DNA of 64,000 nucleotides from positions 27,701 to 91,700 of the forward strand of contig NZ_JAPHNL010000310.1 in assembly GCF_026274175.1 (NCBI RefSeq). The letters run 5' to 3'. Source of the stretch: Streptomyces beihaiensis (GTDB lineage Bacteria; Actinomycetota; Actinomycetes; Streptomycetales; Streptomycetaceae). Shown here one piece after another: positions 17,008 to 25,494 of the stretch; positions within the stretch are counted from its first letter, which is position 1, and the number at the start of each line of letters is the position of its first letter. The translations under genes and the position numbers were made by a program. The notes beneath the pieces were generated by a model that made no database searches, was not told the origin of the DNA, and worked only from the letters and a program-made list of their open reading frames with translations.

Positions 17008-18369
17008 CTACCTGAGCGCCGAGATCGCCTCGGTCAGGGCCGATGCCACGTCGCCGATCCGTCCGTGGACGCCGTCGCGGACGATCTGGCGGCCCGAGGC
17101 CACCACGTTCGTCACGTCCGCCGCCGTCGCCGCGAACGCCACCGCCTGCGCGGCCGTCTCGGGCCTGGTGCCCGCCGTGCGGACCGAGTTCAGGTCCACC
17201 GTGACCAGGTCGGCGACCGCGCCGGGTTCCAGTACGCCCGCGCCGCGCCAGCCCAGCGCCGCGTGGCCGTCGGACGTGGCCGCGCGCAGCAGGGCCGCGG
17301 CCGTCCAGTGGCCGCGGATGTGGGTGCGCAGGCGCTCGTCGAGCTCCATCGCCCGCGCCTCCTCGAACATGTCGATCACCGCGTGGCTGTCCGAGCCGAG
17401 GGAGAGCGTCGAGCCCGCCTGCTGGAGTCGCGCCGCGGGGCCGATGCCGTCGGCCAGGTCGCGTTCGGTCGTCGGGCACATGCACGTGCCCGTGTGCGTA
17501 CGGCCGAGGAGCGCGATGTCCCCGTGCGTGAGGTGCGTGTTGTGGACGCCTGTCGTGGACGGGCCCAACACCCCGTTGTCCGCGAGGAGTTGGGTGGGCG
17601 TGCAGCCGTGGGCCGCCTGGCACGCCTCGTTCTCCGCCGGCTGTTCCGACAGGTGGACGTGGAGCGGGGCGCCGCGCCGGCCCGCCCACTGCGCCACCGT
17701 GGCCAACTGGTCCGCCGGGACCGCCCGAACCGAGTGCACCGCGGCGCCGATCCGCGCATGCGGACGGTCCTTGAGCTGCGACGCCCGCTCGGCCCATGCC
17801 TCCGCCGTACCGTCGGAGAAGCGCAACTGGTGGTGGTCGGGCGCCTTGCCGAAGCCCGACGAGACGTACGCCGTGTCGAGCAGCGTGATGCGGATGCCCG
17901 CCTCGTCGGCCGCCGCGATCAGGGCCTCGCCCATCGCGTTCGGGTCGGCGTACGGGGTGCCGCCGGGCGCGTGGTGGAGGTAGTGGAACTCGCCCACCGC
18001 CGTGATCCCGGCCAGCGCCATCTCCGCGTAGACCGCGCACGCCAGCGCGTGGTACGTGTCCGGGGTGAGCCGGTCGGCGACCGAGTACATCGTCTCGCGC
18101 CAGGTCCAGAACGTGCCGGAGCCGACCTGCACGGTGCCGCGCAGCGCCCGGTGGAAGGCGTGGCTGTGGGCGTTGGCCAGGCCGGGGAGCGTCAGGCCGT
18201 ACAGCGCTGTCGCTCCGGCGGGCGGGGCGTCCACCTCCGTGCGGACCTCCGTGATGTGGCCGTCGGCCACCTCCACCACCACGCCCGGCTCCACCGTCGG
18301 GTCGAGCCAGGCGTGTTCCAGCCAGTACGTCGCCTTCGTGTCCGTCGCGCCCGTCGCCGTCGTCGTCAC
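17008..18369 (-). CDS. hutF: Formimidoylglutamate deiminase HutF
   Basis: Converts N-formimidoylglutamate to N-formylglutamate and ammonia, the route used when histidine breakdown goes through formylglutamate; 453 residues. The amidohydrolase-family metal motif is [18 protein letters not shown] (about 62-79). Others are [39 protein letters not shown] and [16 protein letters not shown] (the conserved Asp). The GTG start at 18369 overlaps the stop of the M20 gene by 4 bp (GTGA), so expression is probably coupled. Confidence 0.94.
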   Translation of the reverse strand: MTTTATGATDTKATYWLEHAWLDPTVEPGVVVEVADGHITEVRTEVDAPPAGATALYGLTLPGLANAHSHAFHRALRGTVQVGSGTFWTWRETMYSVADRLTPDTYHALACAVYAEMALAGITAVGEFHYLHHAPGGTPYADPNAMGEALIAAADEAGIRITLLDTAYVSSGFGKAPDHHQLRFSDGTAEAWAERASQLKDRPHARIGAAVHSVRAVPADQLATVAQWAGRRGAPLHVHLSEQPAENEACQAAHGCTPTQLLADNGVLGPSTTGVHNTHLTHGDIALLGRTHTGTCMCPTTERDLADGIGPAARLQQAGSTLSLGSDSHAVIDMFEEARAMELDERLRTHIRGHWTAAALLRAATSDGHAALGWRGAGVLEPGAVADLVTVDLNSVRTAGTRPETAAQAVAFAATAADVTNVVASGRQIVRDGVHGRIGDVASALTEAISALR

Positions 18370-19649
18370 GTGCAGGCCAGCCCTTCCAGTACGTCGGCCA
18401 GTGCGCGCACCCCGGCCAGGCAGTCGTCCTCGGCCGCGAACTCGGCCGGGGAGTGCGAGACGCCCGTGGGGTTGCGTACGAACAGCATGGCGGTCGGGAC
18501 GGACGAGGCGAGGATTCCCGCGTCGTGTCCCGCGCCGGTCCCCAGGACGGGGACCCTCAGCGGCGGGTCGGTCTCCTTGCCCAGGATGCGGGTCAGCTCG
18601 TCGCGGAGCGCGTGGTCGAAGTCGACGATCGGGGTGAACGACTCTCGGGTGAGGGACACGTCGACGCCGTGCGCCCGCGCGTAGTCGTGCGCCGCCTTCT
18701 CGATCGCCGTGACCGTCGTGTCCAGCGCGTCCTGGTCGGCCGCGCGGGAGTCGAGCCAGCCGCGGACGAGCGACGGGATGGCGTTGACGCCGTTGGGCTC
18801 GACGGCGATCTTGCCGAAGGTCGCGACCGCGCCCGCGAGCCGTGCCTCGCGGCGGGCCGCCAGGACCGTCTCCGCGTACGGGAGCATCGGGTCGCGGCGG
18901 TCGGCCAGACGGGTGGTGCCCGCGTGGTTGGCCTCGCCGCGGAAGTCGAACCGCCAGCGGCCGTGCGGCCAGATGCTGCTGGCGATGCCCACCGGGTCGC
19001 CGGAGAGGTCCAGCGCCCGGCCCTGTTCCACGTGCAGCTCGACGAACGCGCCGATGCGGGCGAGGCGTTCCGGGTCCGGGCCGATCGCCTCCGGGTCGTA
19101 GCCCGCGCGCTCCATCGCCCGGGGGAGGGTGACGCCGTCCCCGTCGGTGAGGCCGTACGCCGCCTCGCGGGTGAGCACGCCCGCGGTGAGGCGGGAGCCC
19201 ACGCAGGCCAGGCCGAAACGCGCGCCCTCCTCGTCGCCGAAGTTCACGATCGCCAGGGGGCGGGTGAACTCGGCTTCGCGGGAGCGCAGTTCGTCGAGCG
19301 CGGCGAAGGAGGAGACGACGCCCAGCGGTCCGTCGAAGGCGCCGCCGTCCGGGACGGAGTCCAGGTGCGAGCCGGTCACCACGGCGTTTGCGGCGGTCGG
19401 GTCGCCGAGCCAGGCCCACTGGTTGCCGTTGCGGTCGAGTTCGTAGGTGAGACCGCGGGCGGTCGCCTGCTCCTTGAACCACTCCCGGCAGTCGGCGTCC
19501 GCCGCCGTCCAGGCGTAGCGGCGGTAGCCGGTCGTGTCCTTGTCACGGCCGATGGGGTGCAGGTCACGCCACATCGCCGTGAAATCGGGGAGCGTCGGCG
19601 AGTGCGGGTTCGCGGTGGCTGCCCGCGCCGCTTTCGGGTGGACCGTCAT
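18366..19649 (-). CDS. M20 family amidohydrolase (allantoate amidohydrolase-like) in the hut operon
   Basis: A 427-residue zinc-dependent amidase of the M20 allantoate amidohydrolase/N-carbamoylase group. Visible motifs are [19 protein letters not shown] (metal His and Asp, about 92-110), [17 protein letters not shown] (Glu-Glu), [20 protein letters not shown] (dimerisation domain) and [12 protein letters not shown]. Automated annotation would call it allantoate amidohydrolase. It lies between hutU and hutF with 4-bp overlaps on both sides, so it more likely does the step missing from this operon, N-formylglutamate to glutamate plus formate. That assignment is inference from context. The ATG at 19649 overlaps the hutU stop (ATGA). 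Confidence 0.88.
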   Translation of the reverse strand: MTVHPKAARAATANPHSPTLPDFTAMWRDLHPIGRDKDTTGYRRYAWTAADADCREWFKEQATARGLTYELDRNGNQWAWLGDPTAANAVVTGSHLDSVPDGGAFDGPLGVVSSFAALDELRSREAEFTRPLAIVNFGDEEGARFGLACVGSRLTAGVLTREAAYGLTDGDGVTLPRAMERAGYDPEAIGPDPERLARIGAFVELHVEQGRALDLSGDPVGIASSIWPHGRWRFDFRGEANHAGTTRLADRRDPMLPYAETVLAARREARLAGAVATFGKIAVEPNGVNAIPSLVRGWLDSRAADQDALDTTVTAIEKAAHDYARAHGVDVSLTRESFTPIVDFDHALRDELTRILGKETDPPLRVPVLGTGAGHDAGILASSVPTAMLFVRNPTGVSHSPAEFAAEDDCLAGVRALADVLEGLACT

Positions 19650-21304
19650 TCGCCCTCCCGCATCGGCACGCGCACGCCCCGCTCGCCGGCCACCGATTCC
19701 GCGATGTCGTAGCCCGCGTCCACGTGGCGGATGACGCCCATGCCGGGGTCGTTGGTCAGGACGCGCCGGATCTTCTCGCCCGCGAGCGCCGTGCCGTCGG
19801 CGACCGTGACCTGGCCCGCGTGGATCGAGCGGCCCATGCCGACGCCGCCGCCGTGGTGGATGGAGACCCACGACGCTCCCGAGGCGACGTTCACCATGGC
19901 GTTCAGCAGCGGCCAGTCGGCGATGGCGTCGGAGCCGTCGAGCATCGCCTCGGTCTCCCGGTACGGGGAGGCCACCGAGCCGCAGTCGAGGTGGTCGCGG
20001 CCGATGGCCAGCGGGGCGGCGAGTTCGCCGCTCGCCACCATGTCGTTGAAGCGCTCGCCCGCGCGGTCCCGCTCCCCGTATCCCAGCCAGCAGATACGGG
20101 CGGGCAGGCCCTGGAAGTGGACCCGCTCCCCCGCCATCTTGATCCAGCGGGCCAGCGACTCGTTCTCGGGGAAGAGGTCGAGGATCGCCTTGTCGGTCTT
20201 GGCGATGTCGCTCGCCTCGCCGGAGAGCGCCGCCCAGCGGAACGGTCCCTTGCCCTCGCAGAACAGCGGCCGGATGTAGGCGGGAACGAAGCCGGGGAAC
20301 GCGAACGCCCGCTCGTAGCCCGCGAGTTGGGCCTCGCCCCGGATCGAGTTGCCGTAGTCGAAGACCTCGGCGCCCGCGTCCATGAAGCCGACCATCGCCT
20401 CCACGTGCCGCGCCATCGACTCGCGCGCCCGCGTCGTGAAGCCCGCCGGGTCCTTGGCCGCCGCGTCCGCCATGTCCTCGAAGGCGACGCCAAGCGGCAG
20501 GTACGAGAGCGGGTCGTGGGCCGAGGTCTGGTCCGTGACGATGTCGATGGGCGCCGACTCCGCGAGCATGCGCGGCAGCAGTTCGGCGGCGTTGCCGAGC
20601 AGGCCGATCGACAGGGGGCGGCGGGCGTCGCGGGCCTCCACGGCCAGCTGGAGCGCGTGCTCCAGGGAGTCCGCCCTCACGTCCAGGTACCTGTGCTCGA
20701 TGCGGCGCTCGATGGCGCGCGGGTCGCAGTCGATACAGATGGCGACGCCGTCGTTCATCGTGACGGCCAGCGGTTGGGCGCCGCCCATGCCGCCGAGACC
20801 GGCCGTCAGCGTGATCGTCCCGGCGAGGGTGCCGTCGAACTTCTTCGCGGCGACCGCGGCGAACGTCTCGTACGTGCCCTGGAGGATGCCCTGTGTGCCG
20901 ATGTAGATCCAGGAGCCCGCGGTCATCTGGCCGTACATGGTCAGACCCAGTTGTTCGAGCCGCCGGAACTCCTCCCAGTTCGCCCAGTCGCCCACCAGGT
21001 TGGAGTTGGCGATCAGCACGCGCGGCGCCCACTCGTGGGTCTGCATGACGCCGACCGGACGCCCGGACTGGACGAGCATGGTCTCGTCCTGCTTGAGCGT
21101 CCGCAGCGTGCGGATCATCGCGTCGAAGGAGCGCCAGTCGCGGGCGGCCTTGCCCGTGCCGCCGTAGACGACGAGCTTGTCGGGGTGCTCGGCGACCTCG
21201 GGGTCGAGGTTGTTCTGGAGCATGCGCAGGGCGGCCTCCTGCTGCCAGCCGAGGGCGCTCAGTTCCGTGCCGCGGGGGGCTCGTACGGGGCGGGGTCCTG
21301 ACAT
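19646..21304 (-). CDS. hutU: Urocanate hydratase HutU
   Basis: Urocanase, the second enzyme of histidine degradation, adding water to urocanate to make imidazolonepropionate with a tightly bound NAD+. At 552 residues it is the family's usual length. Conserved blocks include [80 protein letters not shown] and [19 protein letters not shown]. The ATG at 21304 has an AGGAGG ribosome binding site. It is the first gene of the hut operon. hutH is not in this window. Confidence 0.97.
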   Translation of the reverse strand: MSGPRPVRAPRGTELSALGWQQEAALRMLQNNLDPEVAEHPDKLVVYGGTGKAARDWRSFDAMIRTLRTLKQDETMLVQSGRPVGVMQTHEWAPRVLIANSNLVGDWANWEEFRRLEQLGLTMYGQMTAGSWIYIGTQGILQGTYETFAAVAAKKFDGTLAGTITLTAGLGGMGGAQPLAVTMNDGVAICIDCDPRAIERRIEHRYLDVRADSLEHALQLAVEARDARRPLSIGLLGNAAELLPRMLAESAPIDIVTDQTSAHDPLSYLPLGVAFEDMADAAAKDPAGFTTRARESMARHVEAMVGFMDAGAEVFDYGNSIRGEAQLAGYERAFAFPGFVPAYIRPLFCEGKGPFRWAALSGEASDIAKTDKAILDLFPENESLARWIKMAGERVHFQGLPARICWLGYGERDRAGERFNDMVASGELAAPLAIGRDHLDCGSVASPYRETEAMLDGSDAIADWPLLNAMVNVASGASWVSIHHGGGVGMGRSIHAGQVTVADGTALAGEKIRRVLTNDPGMGVIRHVDAGYDIAESVAGERGVRVPMREGE

Positions 21305-21351
21305 GACTGCCTCCTGCTCCTGGCATGCGAATGCACGGGTCGTGTGGGCTC

Positions 21352-21390
21352 GGCTATTCACATCCTGTCTTCATGAATAGCCCTAGTCAA
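21352..21390 (-). promoter_or_regulatory. hut operon promoter with overlapping operator palindrome
   Basis: On the minus strand a -35 box TTGACT (21390-21385), a 17-bp spacer and a -10 box CAGGAT (21367-21362) form a good vegetative promoter about 58 bp before the hutU start. A perfect 9-bp inverted repeat, GGCTATTCA/TGAATAGCC with a 13-nt spacer (21352-21382), spans the -10 box, as expected for a repressor site. A TTCATGAA palindrome (21370-21377) lies inside it. Confidence 0.8.
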
Positions 21391-21427
21391 TACACTCCTC
21401 GGCCAGGTGTGCCGTGCGGGGGACCGT

Positions 21428-21997
21428 TCAGCCGCGCCGCGCCCCGCCCACCCCCGCGTCACCGGCCGCGGTGCCCGTGGTCCGGTACGCCTTGACCCGC
21501 TTGCCCGCGGGCGCGCCCGCGCGGGAGCCGAGCCAGTCCACGCGCAGCCACAGCAGCCGCTGCTCGTCGTGCTCGCGGCGGCCGAGCCACACCGCCTTCA
21601 GCCACAGCCCCGCGCCCGCCCCGGCCAGCGCCATGCCGCCCGCCGCCGGCACCGCGAACGAGCCGCCGAGCGCGGCGAGGAAGGCGAGGACCAGCCACCA
21701 GCGGTGGCCGCGCCGCCAGTTCCGTACGGTGACCGCGCGATCCTGGAGCACGTCGCGCCGGCCCGCGCGTGCGGCGGCGCGGGCGAGCGCCGCGTACCGC
21801 TTCCTGCGGGCGTACGCCGTCACGGCCAGCGCCACCACGAAGAGGGCGGCCCCGGCCATGACCCCGATGCGCCGCCCGGTCAGCCCCGGCACCAGCGCGC
21901 CGAGGCTCGCCGACAGCACACCGAGCCACCACAGCGGGGCGGCTCCGGCCCGCACCACCACGGCCGCCCTGACCAGCCCCTGCGCTCCGCGCGTCAC
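21428..21997 (-). CDS. Small multi-pass membrane protein, unknown function
   Basis: A 189-residue protein with four likely transmembrane helices in two pairs (about 22-38, 44-62, 100-116, 119-138), separated by a basic Arg-rich loop (YARRKRYAALARAAARAGRR). The second half has Trp-rich patches (NWRRGHRWWLVL, LWLKAVWLGR) and a basic C-terminus. The GTG at 21997 follows GAGGGAGAGG. I do not recognise a family. It shares strand and likely transcript with the downstream-facing neighbour at 22120, another small membrane protein. Confidence 0.65.
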   Translation of the reverse strand: MTRGAQGLVRAAVVVRAGAAPLWWLGVLSASLGALVPGLTGRRIGVMAGAALFVVALAVTAYARRKRYAALARAAARAGRRDVLQDRAVTVRNWRRGHRWWLVLAFLAALGGSFAVPAAGGMALAGAGAGLWLKAVWLGRREHDEQRLLWLRVDWLGSRAGAPAGKRVKAYRTTGTAAGDAGVGGARRG

Positions 21998-22119
21998 GTC
22001 CCTCTCCCTCCGTCGGCCCGGTCCGTCGCCCGGTTCGGTCGGCGGGGGAGGTTAGTGGGCGTAGATGAGCGTTGCGTGAGAAACGGCCGCGTACGGCAGG
22101 ACGCGGAAACGGGAGGCCG

Positions 22120-22581
22120 TCAGTCCTCCCAGTCGGAGTCCCGGCCGCCACGCCCGTCGCCGCGCCGGGCCGCGCGGTTCCGCGCCGACCAGGGAGCCCG
22201 GTCGCCCGACGCGAGCGCGTTCACGCCGACGACCCCGGCCCACGCGGCCAGCAGCCCCGCGAGACCGGCGTTGGCGACGGCGATCGCGGAGAGCGGGATG
22301 GCGAGGATCAGGGAGATCAGGGCGAAGCCGAAGCGTTCGCCCCAGGAGTCGACGGGCGAGCGGCCGCCGTCGCGCGCGTCGCGGGCGAGGACCATCTGCT
22401 GCTCGGCCAGCTGCCTGCGCACCCGCCGCTCCACGACGGAGTCCAGACGCTCCTCGACCTTCTCCAGGAACGAGTCGGCGAGCACCGACTCGTACTCCTC
22501 GCCCAGCTCCCTGCGGGCGTGCAGGGTGGCGTCGAGATCCTTCTTGAGTTCGGCGTCACGCGCGCCTTCACGGGCTTCCAT
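22120..22581 (-). CDS. Coiled-coil membrane protein, unknown function
   Basis: A 153-residue protein. The first half is charged and helical (about 1-68), probably a coiled coil (LKKDLDATLHARRELGEEYESVLADSFLEKVEERLDSVVERR). Two hydrophobic helices follow (about 84-103 and 106-122), then a basic tail. Many Streptomyces genomes carry such a protein, from memory, but I cannot name a function. The ATG at 22581 lacks a strong ribosome binding site. Confidence 0.65.
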   Translation of the reverse strand: MEAREGARDAELKKDLDATLHARRELGEEYESVLADSFLEKVEERLDSVVERRVRRQLAEQQMVLARDARDGGRSPVDSWGERFGFALISLILAIPLSAIAVANAGLAGLLAAWAGVVGVNALASGDRAPWSARNRAARRGDGRGGRDSDWED

Positions 22582-22837
22582 GGCGTTCTACGGTACGGAG
22601 GCGAGCCCCAGGGTGCAGTAGGGCTAGCCCCCCTCCTCGCACCGGGCCGGGCCCCAGCGCCCACCGGCTCGCGCCCCCGCCGAAGACACGGCCGCGAACA
22701 CGGCCGCGAACCTGGCCGCATACCGCCATGCAGCGCCCCGTCGCCGTGAATACTTCACCAACGCCTTGGCGCACGCGGATACACCGAACGGGGTAACGGG
22801 TACAAAATAGGCTATAAGCGCTGCAAGGAGGGCAACC

Positions 22838-23053
22838 ATGTCCGAACAGTCCGAACAGCGAAACGCCGAGGACGAAGAGTTCTACTCCCGCGACCGTCCG
22901 GCGCATCACCCGACGCTCCCCGAGGACCGGCCCCGCGGCAACGCCGGCGGCCCGATCCTTCCCACGCTGCATCACCGGGGGTTCTGGTTCACGACGGCCG
23001 TCGTGATCGGTGTCATCCTCGTGATCGCCGTCGGCATCGCCCTGTTCCCCTGA
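22838..23053 (+). CDS. Small single-pass membrane protein
   Basis: A 71-residue protein with a polar, disordered N-terminal 45 residues and one C-terminal transmembrane helix (about 49-70, WFTTAVVIGVILVIAVGIALF), so it is tail-anchored. The ATG at 22838 has a strong ribosome binding site (AAGGAGG). An AT-rich tract (GGGTACAAAATAGGCTATAAG) just upstream looks like a promoter -10 area. No family recognised. Confidence 0.7.
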   Translation: MSEQSEQRNAEDEEFYSRDRPAHHPTLPEDRPRGNAGGPILPTLHHRGFWFTTAVVIGVILVIAVGIALFP

Positions 23054-23190
23054 CGTGGAACCCGCGACTTCCCCTGACGTGGAACCCGCGGCACAGGCGA
23101 TGTGCGAGGCCGGCAAGAGCCCCGATCCGGATGAGGCCCCGGCGCAAGGGACCGACGAGGACCCGATGAGGACCCGATGAGGACCCCATG
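23045..23190. repeat. Short direct repeats in a 378-bp gene-free gap
   Basis: The gap between the small membrane protein and the cytochrome b gene (23054-23431) has no gene. It holds two 22-bp copies of a block starting TTCCCCTGACGTGG (23045-23066, 23069-23090), the first overlapping the stop codon. Three 11-bp units GAGGACCCGAT lie at 23157-23189. I see no clear promoter. Confidence 0.8.
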
Positions 23191-23431
23191 GCGGCCCGCG
23201 CCTCGGCCGATCGGGTGTCGCGGCCGGGGCGCGGGAGTGTTTCGCCGGGGCGGGGCAGCTGTCGCGCGCACCGTGGTGAAGGCATGAGGTAAGGCGTGCC
23301 GTGTGCGCTGACGGCCAGCAGGGCGAGTAGAGGGAGGCGTGTCGCTTCGTGGTTCACGAAAGGCCTGTGGAGGACCGGGGCGGCCGCCGCCCTCATGAGC
23401 GCTCCGCTCAGGGCGGCACGCAGGGCGCGCG

Positions 23432-25030
23432 ATGACGGCCGCGCCGTCCGAGCCCGAGCCCACATCACCGTCAGCGCGCGAGCCAGGGGCCCGGCCAGGG
23501 CCCGAGCGGGAGCGGACCGCGCCCGCGGGCGAGCTCATCGCCGACGCCGTCGACGGTCGGATGCCCGCGTACGAGGGCGGGGCACTGCTGCGCAAGGCGT
23601 TCCCCGACCACTGGTCGTTCCTGCTCGGCGAGCTCGCGCTCTACAGCCTGATCCTTCTGATCCTGACCGGCGTCTGGCTGACCTTCTTCTTCAAACCGGA
23701 CATGCGCGAGATCGCGTACGCGGGCCCGTACCTGCCCCTGCGCGGGGTACGGGTGTCGGAGGCGTTCGACTCGACCCTGCACATCAGTTTCGACGTGCGC
23801 GGCGGGCTGCTCATCCGGCAGATGCACCACTGGGCGGCGCTGGTGTTCGTCTCCGCCATCGGGCTGCACCTGCTGCGCGTCTTCTTCACCGGCGCCTTCC
23901 GCAGGCCGCGCGAGATGAACTGGGTCATCGGCGTCACCCTGTTCCTGCTGGCGGTCGTCGAGGGCTTCGCCGGGTACTCGCTGCCGGACGATCTGCTGTC
24001 CGGCACCGGGCTGCGCATCGCCGAGGGCGTCATGCTGTCGGTCCCGGTCGTGGGCACGTACATCACCATGTTCGTGTTCGGCGGCCAGTTCCCCGGTCAC
24101 GACCTGATCCCCCGCCTGTACGGGCTGCACATCCTGCTGCTGCCCGGCGCCCTGATCGGGCTCCTCACCGCCCACCTGATCCTCGTCTTCTACCTGAAGC
24201 ACACGCAGTGGCGCGGGCCGGGGCGTTCGAACCGCAATGTGCGCGGCAGGCCCCTGTTCCCCCGGTTCACGGCCGCCTCCTCGGGCCTCTCCCTGATGGT
24301 CTTCGGCGCCCTGACGGTGCTCAGCGCCGTCGCGCAGATCAACCCCGTGTGGACGTACGGGCCCTACCGCCCCGACCAGGCGTCGACCGGCTCCCAGCCC
24401 GACTGGTACGTCGGCTTCCTGGAGGGTTCGCTGCGCCTGGTGCCGTACTGGGAGACGTCCATCGCGGGACACACGGTCAGCTGGAACGTGCTGCTGCCCG
24501 CCGTCGTCCTGCCGGGACTGCTCTTCACCGTCCTGTACGTGTATCCGTTCGCCGAGCAGTTCCTGACCGGCGAGTGGGACCAGGAGCACCACCTGTGCGA
24601 CCGGCCGCGCGAGCGCCCCGTACGCACCGCTCTCGGCGTGGCGGGCATCACGACGTACGGCGTACTGCTCCTCGCCGGCGGCAACGACGTGATCGCGACG
24701 ACCTTCGGCATCTCGGTCAACGCGATGACCTGGGGGCTGCGCGTCGGTCTCGTCCTCGCCCCGGTCATCGCCTTCATGGTCACCCGGCGGCTGTGCCACG
24801 CCCTGCTCGCCGCCGAGCGCAAACGCCTCAGGGAAGGCGTGGAATCGGGCGACGTACGGCAGAACATCGAGGGCGGTTACGAGGAAGCGCACCACCCCGT
24901 CAAGTCGTTCCGGCCGGGCGCGCCCCGCCGCCCGCCCCGGAAGCCGGTCAGCTCCCCTGGCCCTCACCGTGATGCACGTACTGGAGAGCCATCCCCGCCA
25001 CACCGCGAGCCAGCACCCCGAAACCGATGA
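23432..25030 (+). CDS. Cytochrome b subunit of a bc1-type complex (QcrB paralogue, isolated)
   Basis: A 532-residue cytochrome b like the QcrB of actinobacterial bc1 complexes, which oxidises menaquinol. Heme ligands lie in two helices with the usual spacing: MHHWAALVFVSAIGLHLLRV and LHILLLPGALIGLLTAHLILV. SLPDDLLSGTG and the PDWYVGFLEGSLRL motif (quinol-site region, replacing the PEWY form) are also visible. About nine helices are present, and the C-terminal tail is Pro-rich. No qcrA or qcrC lies beside it, so this is probably a second, unlinked copy. The 3' end overlaps the convergent ctaF-like gene by 83 bp. The ATG at 23432 has only a weak ribosome binding site. Confidence 0.88.
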   Translation: MTAAPSEPEPTSPSAREPGARPGPERERTAPAGELIADAVDGRMPAYEGGALLRKAFPDHWSFLLGELALYSLILLILTGVWLTFFFKPDMREIAYAGPYLPLRGVRVSEAFDSTLHISFDVRGGLLIRQMHHWAALVFVSAIGLHLLRVFFTGAFRRPREMNWVIGVTLFLLAVVEGFAGYSLPDDLLSGTGLRIAEGVMLSVPVVGTYITMFVFGGQFPGHDLIPRLYGLHILLLPGALIGLLTAHLILVFYLKHTQWRGPGRSNRNVRGRPLFPRFTAASSGLSLMVFGALTVLSAVAQINPVWTYGPYRPDQASTGSQPDWYVGFLEGSLRLVPYWETSIAGHTVSWNVLLPAVVLPGLLFTVLYVYPFAEQFLTGEWDQEHHLCDRPRERPVRTALGVAGITTYGVLLLAGGNDVIATTFGISVNAMTWGLRVGLVLAPVIAFMVTRRLCHALLAAERKRLREGVESGDVRQNIEGGYEEAHHPVKSFRPGAPRRPPRKPVSSPGPHRDARTGEPSPPHREPAPRNR

Positions 25031-25349
25031 GGAACAGCCACAGCCCGTACACGATGCCGGTCGCCGTGAGCGCGGCGCCGAGGGCGGTGACGACCGGCCA
25101 GTAGCTGTGGGCCGGGAAGAACTCCACCGGTCCGGCGGCATCCGCGACCTCGGCCTCGGTACGGTCCTGCGGGCGCGCGCCCTTGCGGCGGTAGTTCACC
25201 GCGCAGAACAGGGAGATCGCCAGGGCCATGAGGAACGCGATGATCAGCACCGCCGTGCCGGTCGGATCGCGCGACCACACCCGGTAGAGCACGGCGGCCC
25301 CGCCGAAGAAGACGGCGATACCGCCGAAGAGCAGCGCTTCGATCTTCAC
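24948..25349 (-). CDS. Cytochrome c oxidase subunit IV (CtaF-like)
   Basis: A 133-residue four-helix protein of the actinobacterial cytochrome c oxidase subunit IV family, a small subunit of the aa3 oxidase. It starts MKIEALLFGGIAVFFGGAAVLYRVW, has an AAGPVEFFPAHSYWPVV loop and a GLWLFLIGFGV helix. The GTG at 25349 follows GAGGACGG. It lies downstream of the ctaD paralogue on the same strand, so the two are likely co-transcribed. Its last 83 bp overlap the 3' end of the cytochrome b gene on the other strand. Confidence 0.87.
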   Translation of the reverse strand: MKIEALLFGGIAVFFGGAAVLYRVWSRDPTGTAVLIIAFLMALAISLFCAVNYRRKGARPQDRTEAEVADAAGPVEFFPAHSYWPVVTALGAALTATGIVYGLWLFLIGFGVLARGVAGMALQYVHHGEGQGS

Positions 25350-25494
25350 GACGTCCCGTCCTCTCTCACCGCGGACTCCCGGCTCTCCGCCCGCACCGCG
25401 GGCCCTTCTCCTCCCACCTCAGGCTCCTCCCCTCTCCCATCGGCTCCGTCTCCCCTCACCTCTGGTCCGTCCCCTCTCACCTCAGGCCCTCCTC

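Noticed and set aside
18366-19649. Allantoin-degradation cluster
   Set aside because: Only one gene of this type is present and it is embedded between hut genes. No allantoinase or ureidoglycolate gene is near.
19724-21301. A 525-codon plus-strand frame across the urocanase gene
   Set aside because: Antisense shadow of hutU with biased composition; the minus-strand product carries all urocanase motifs.
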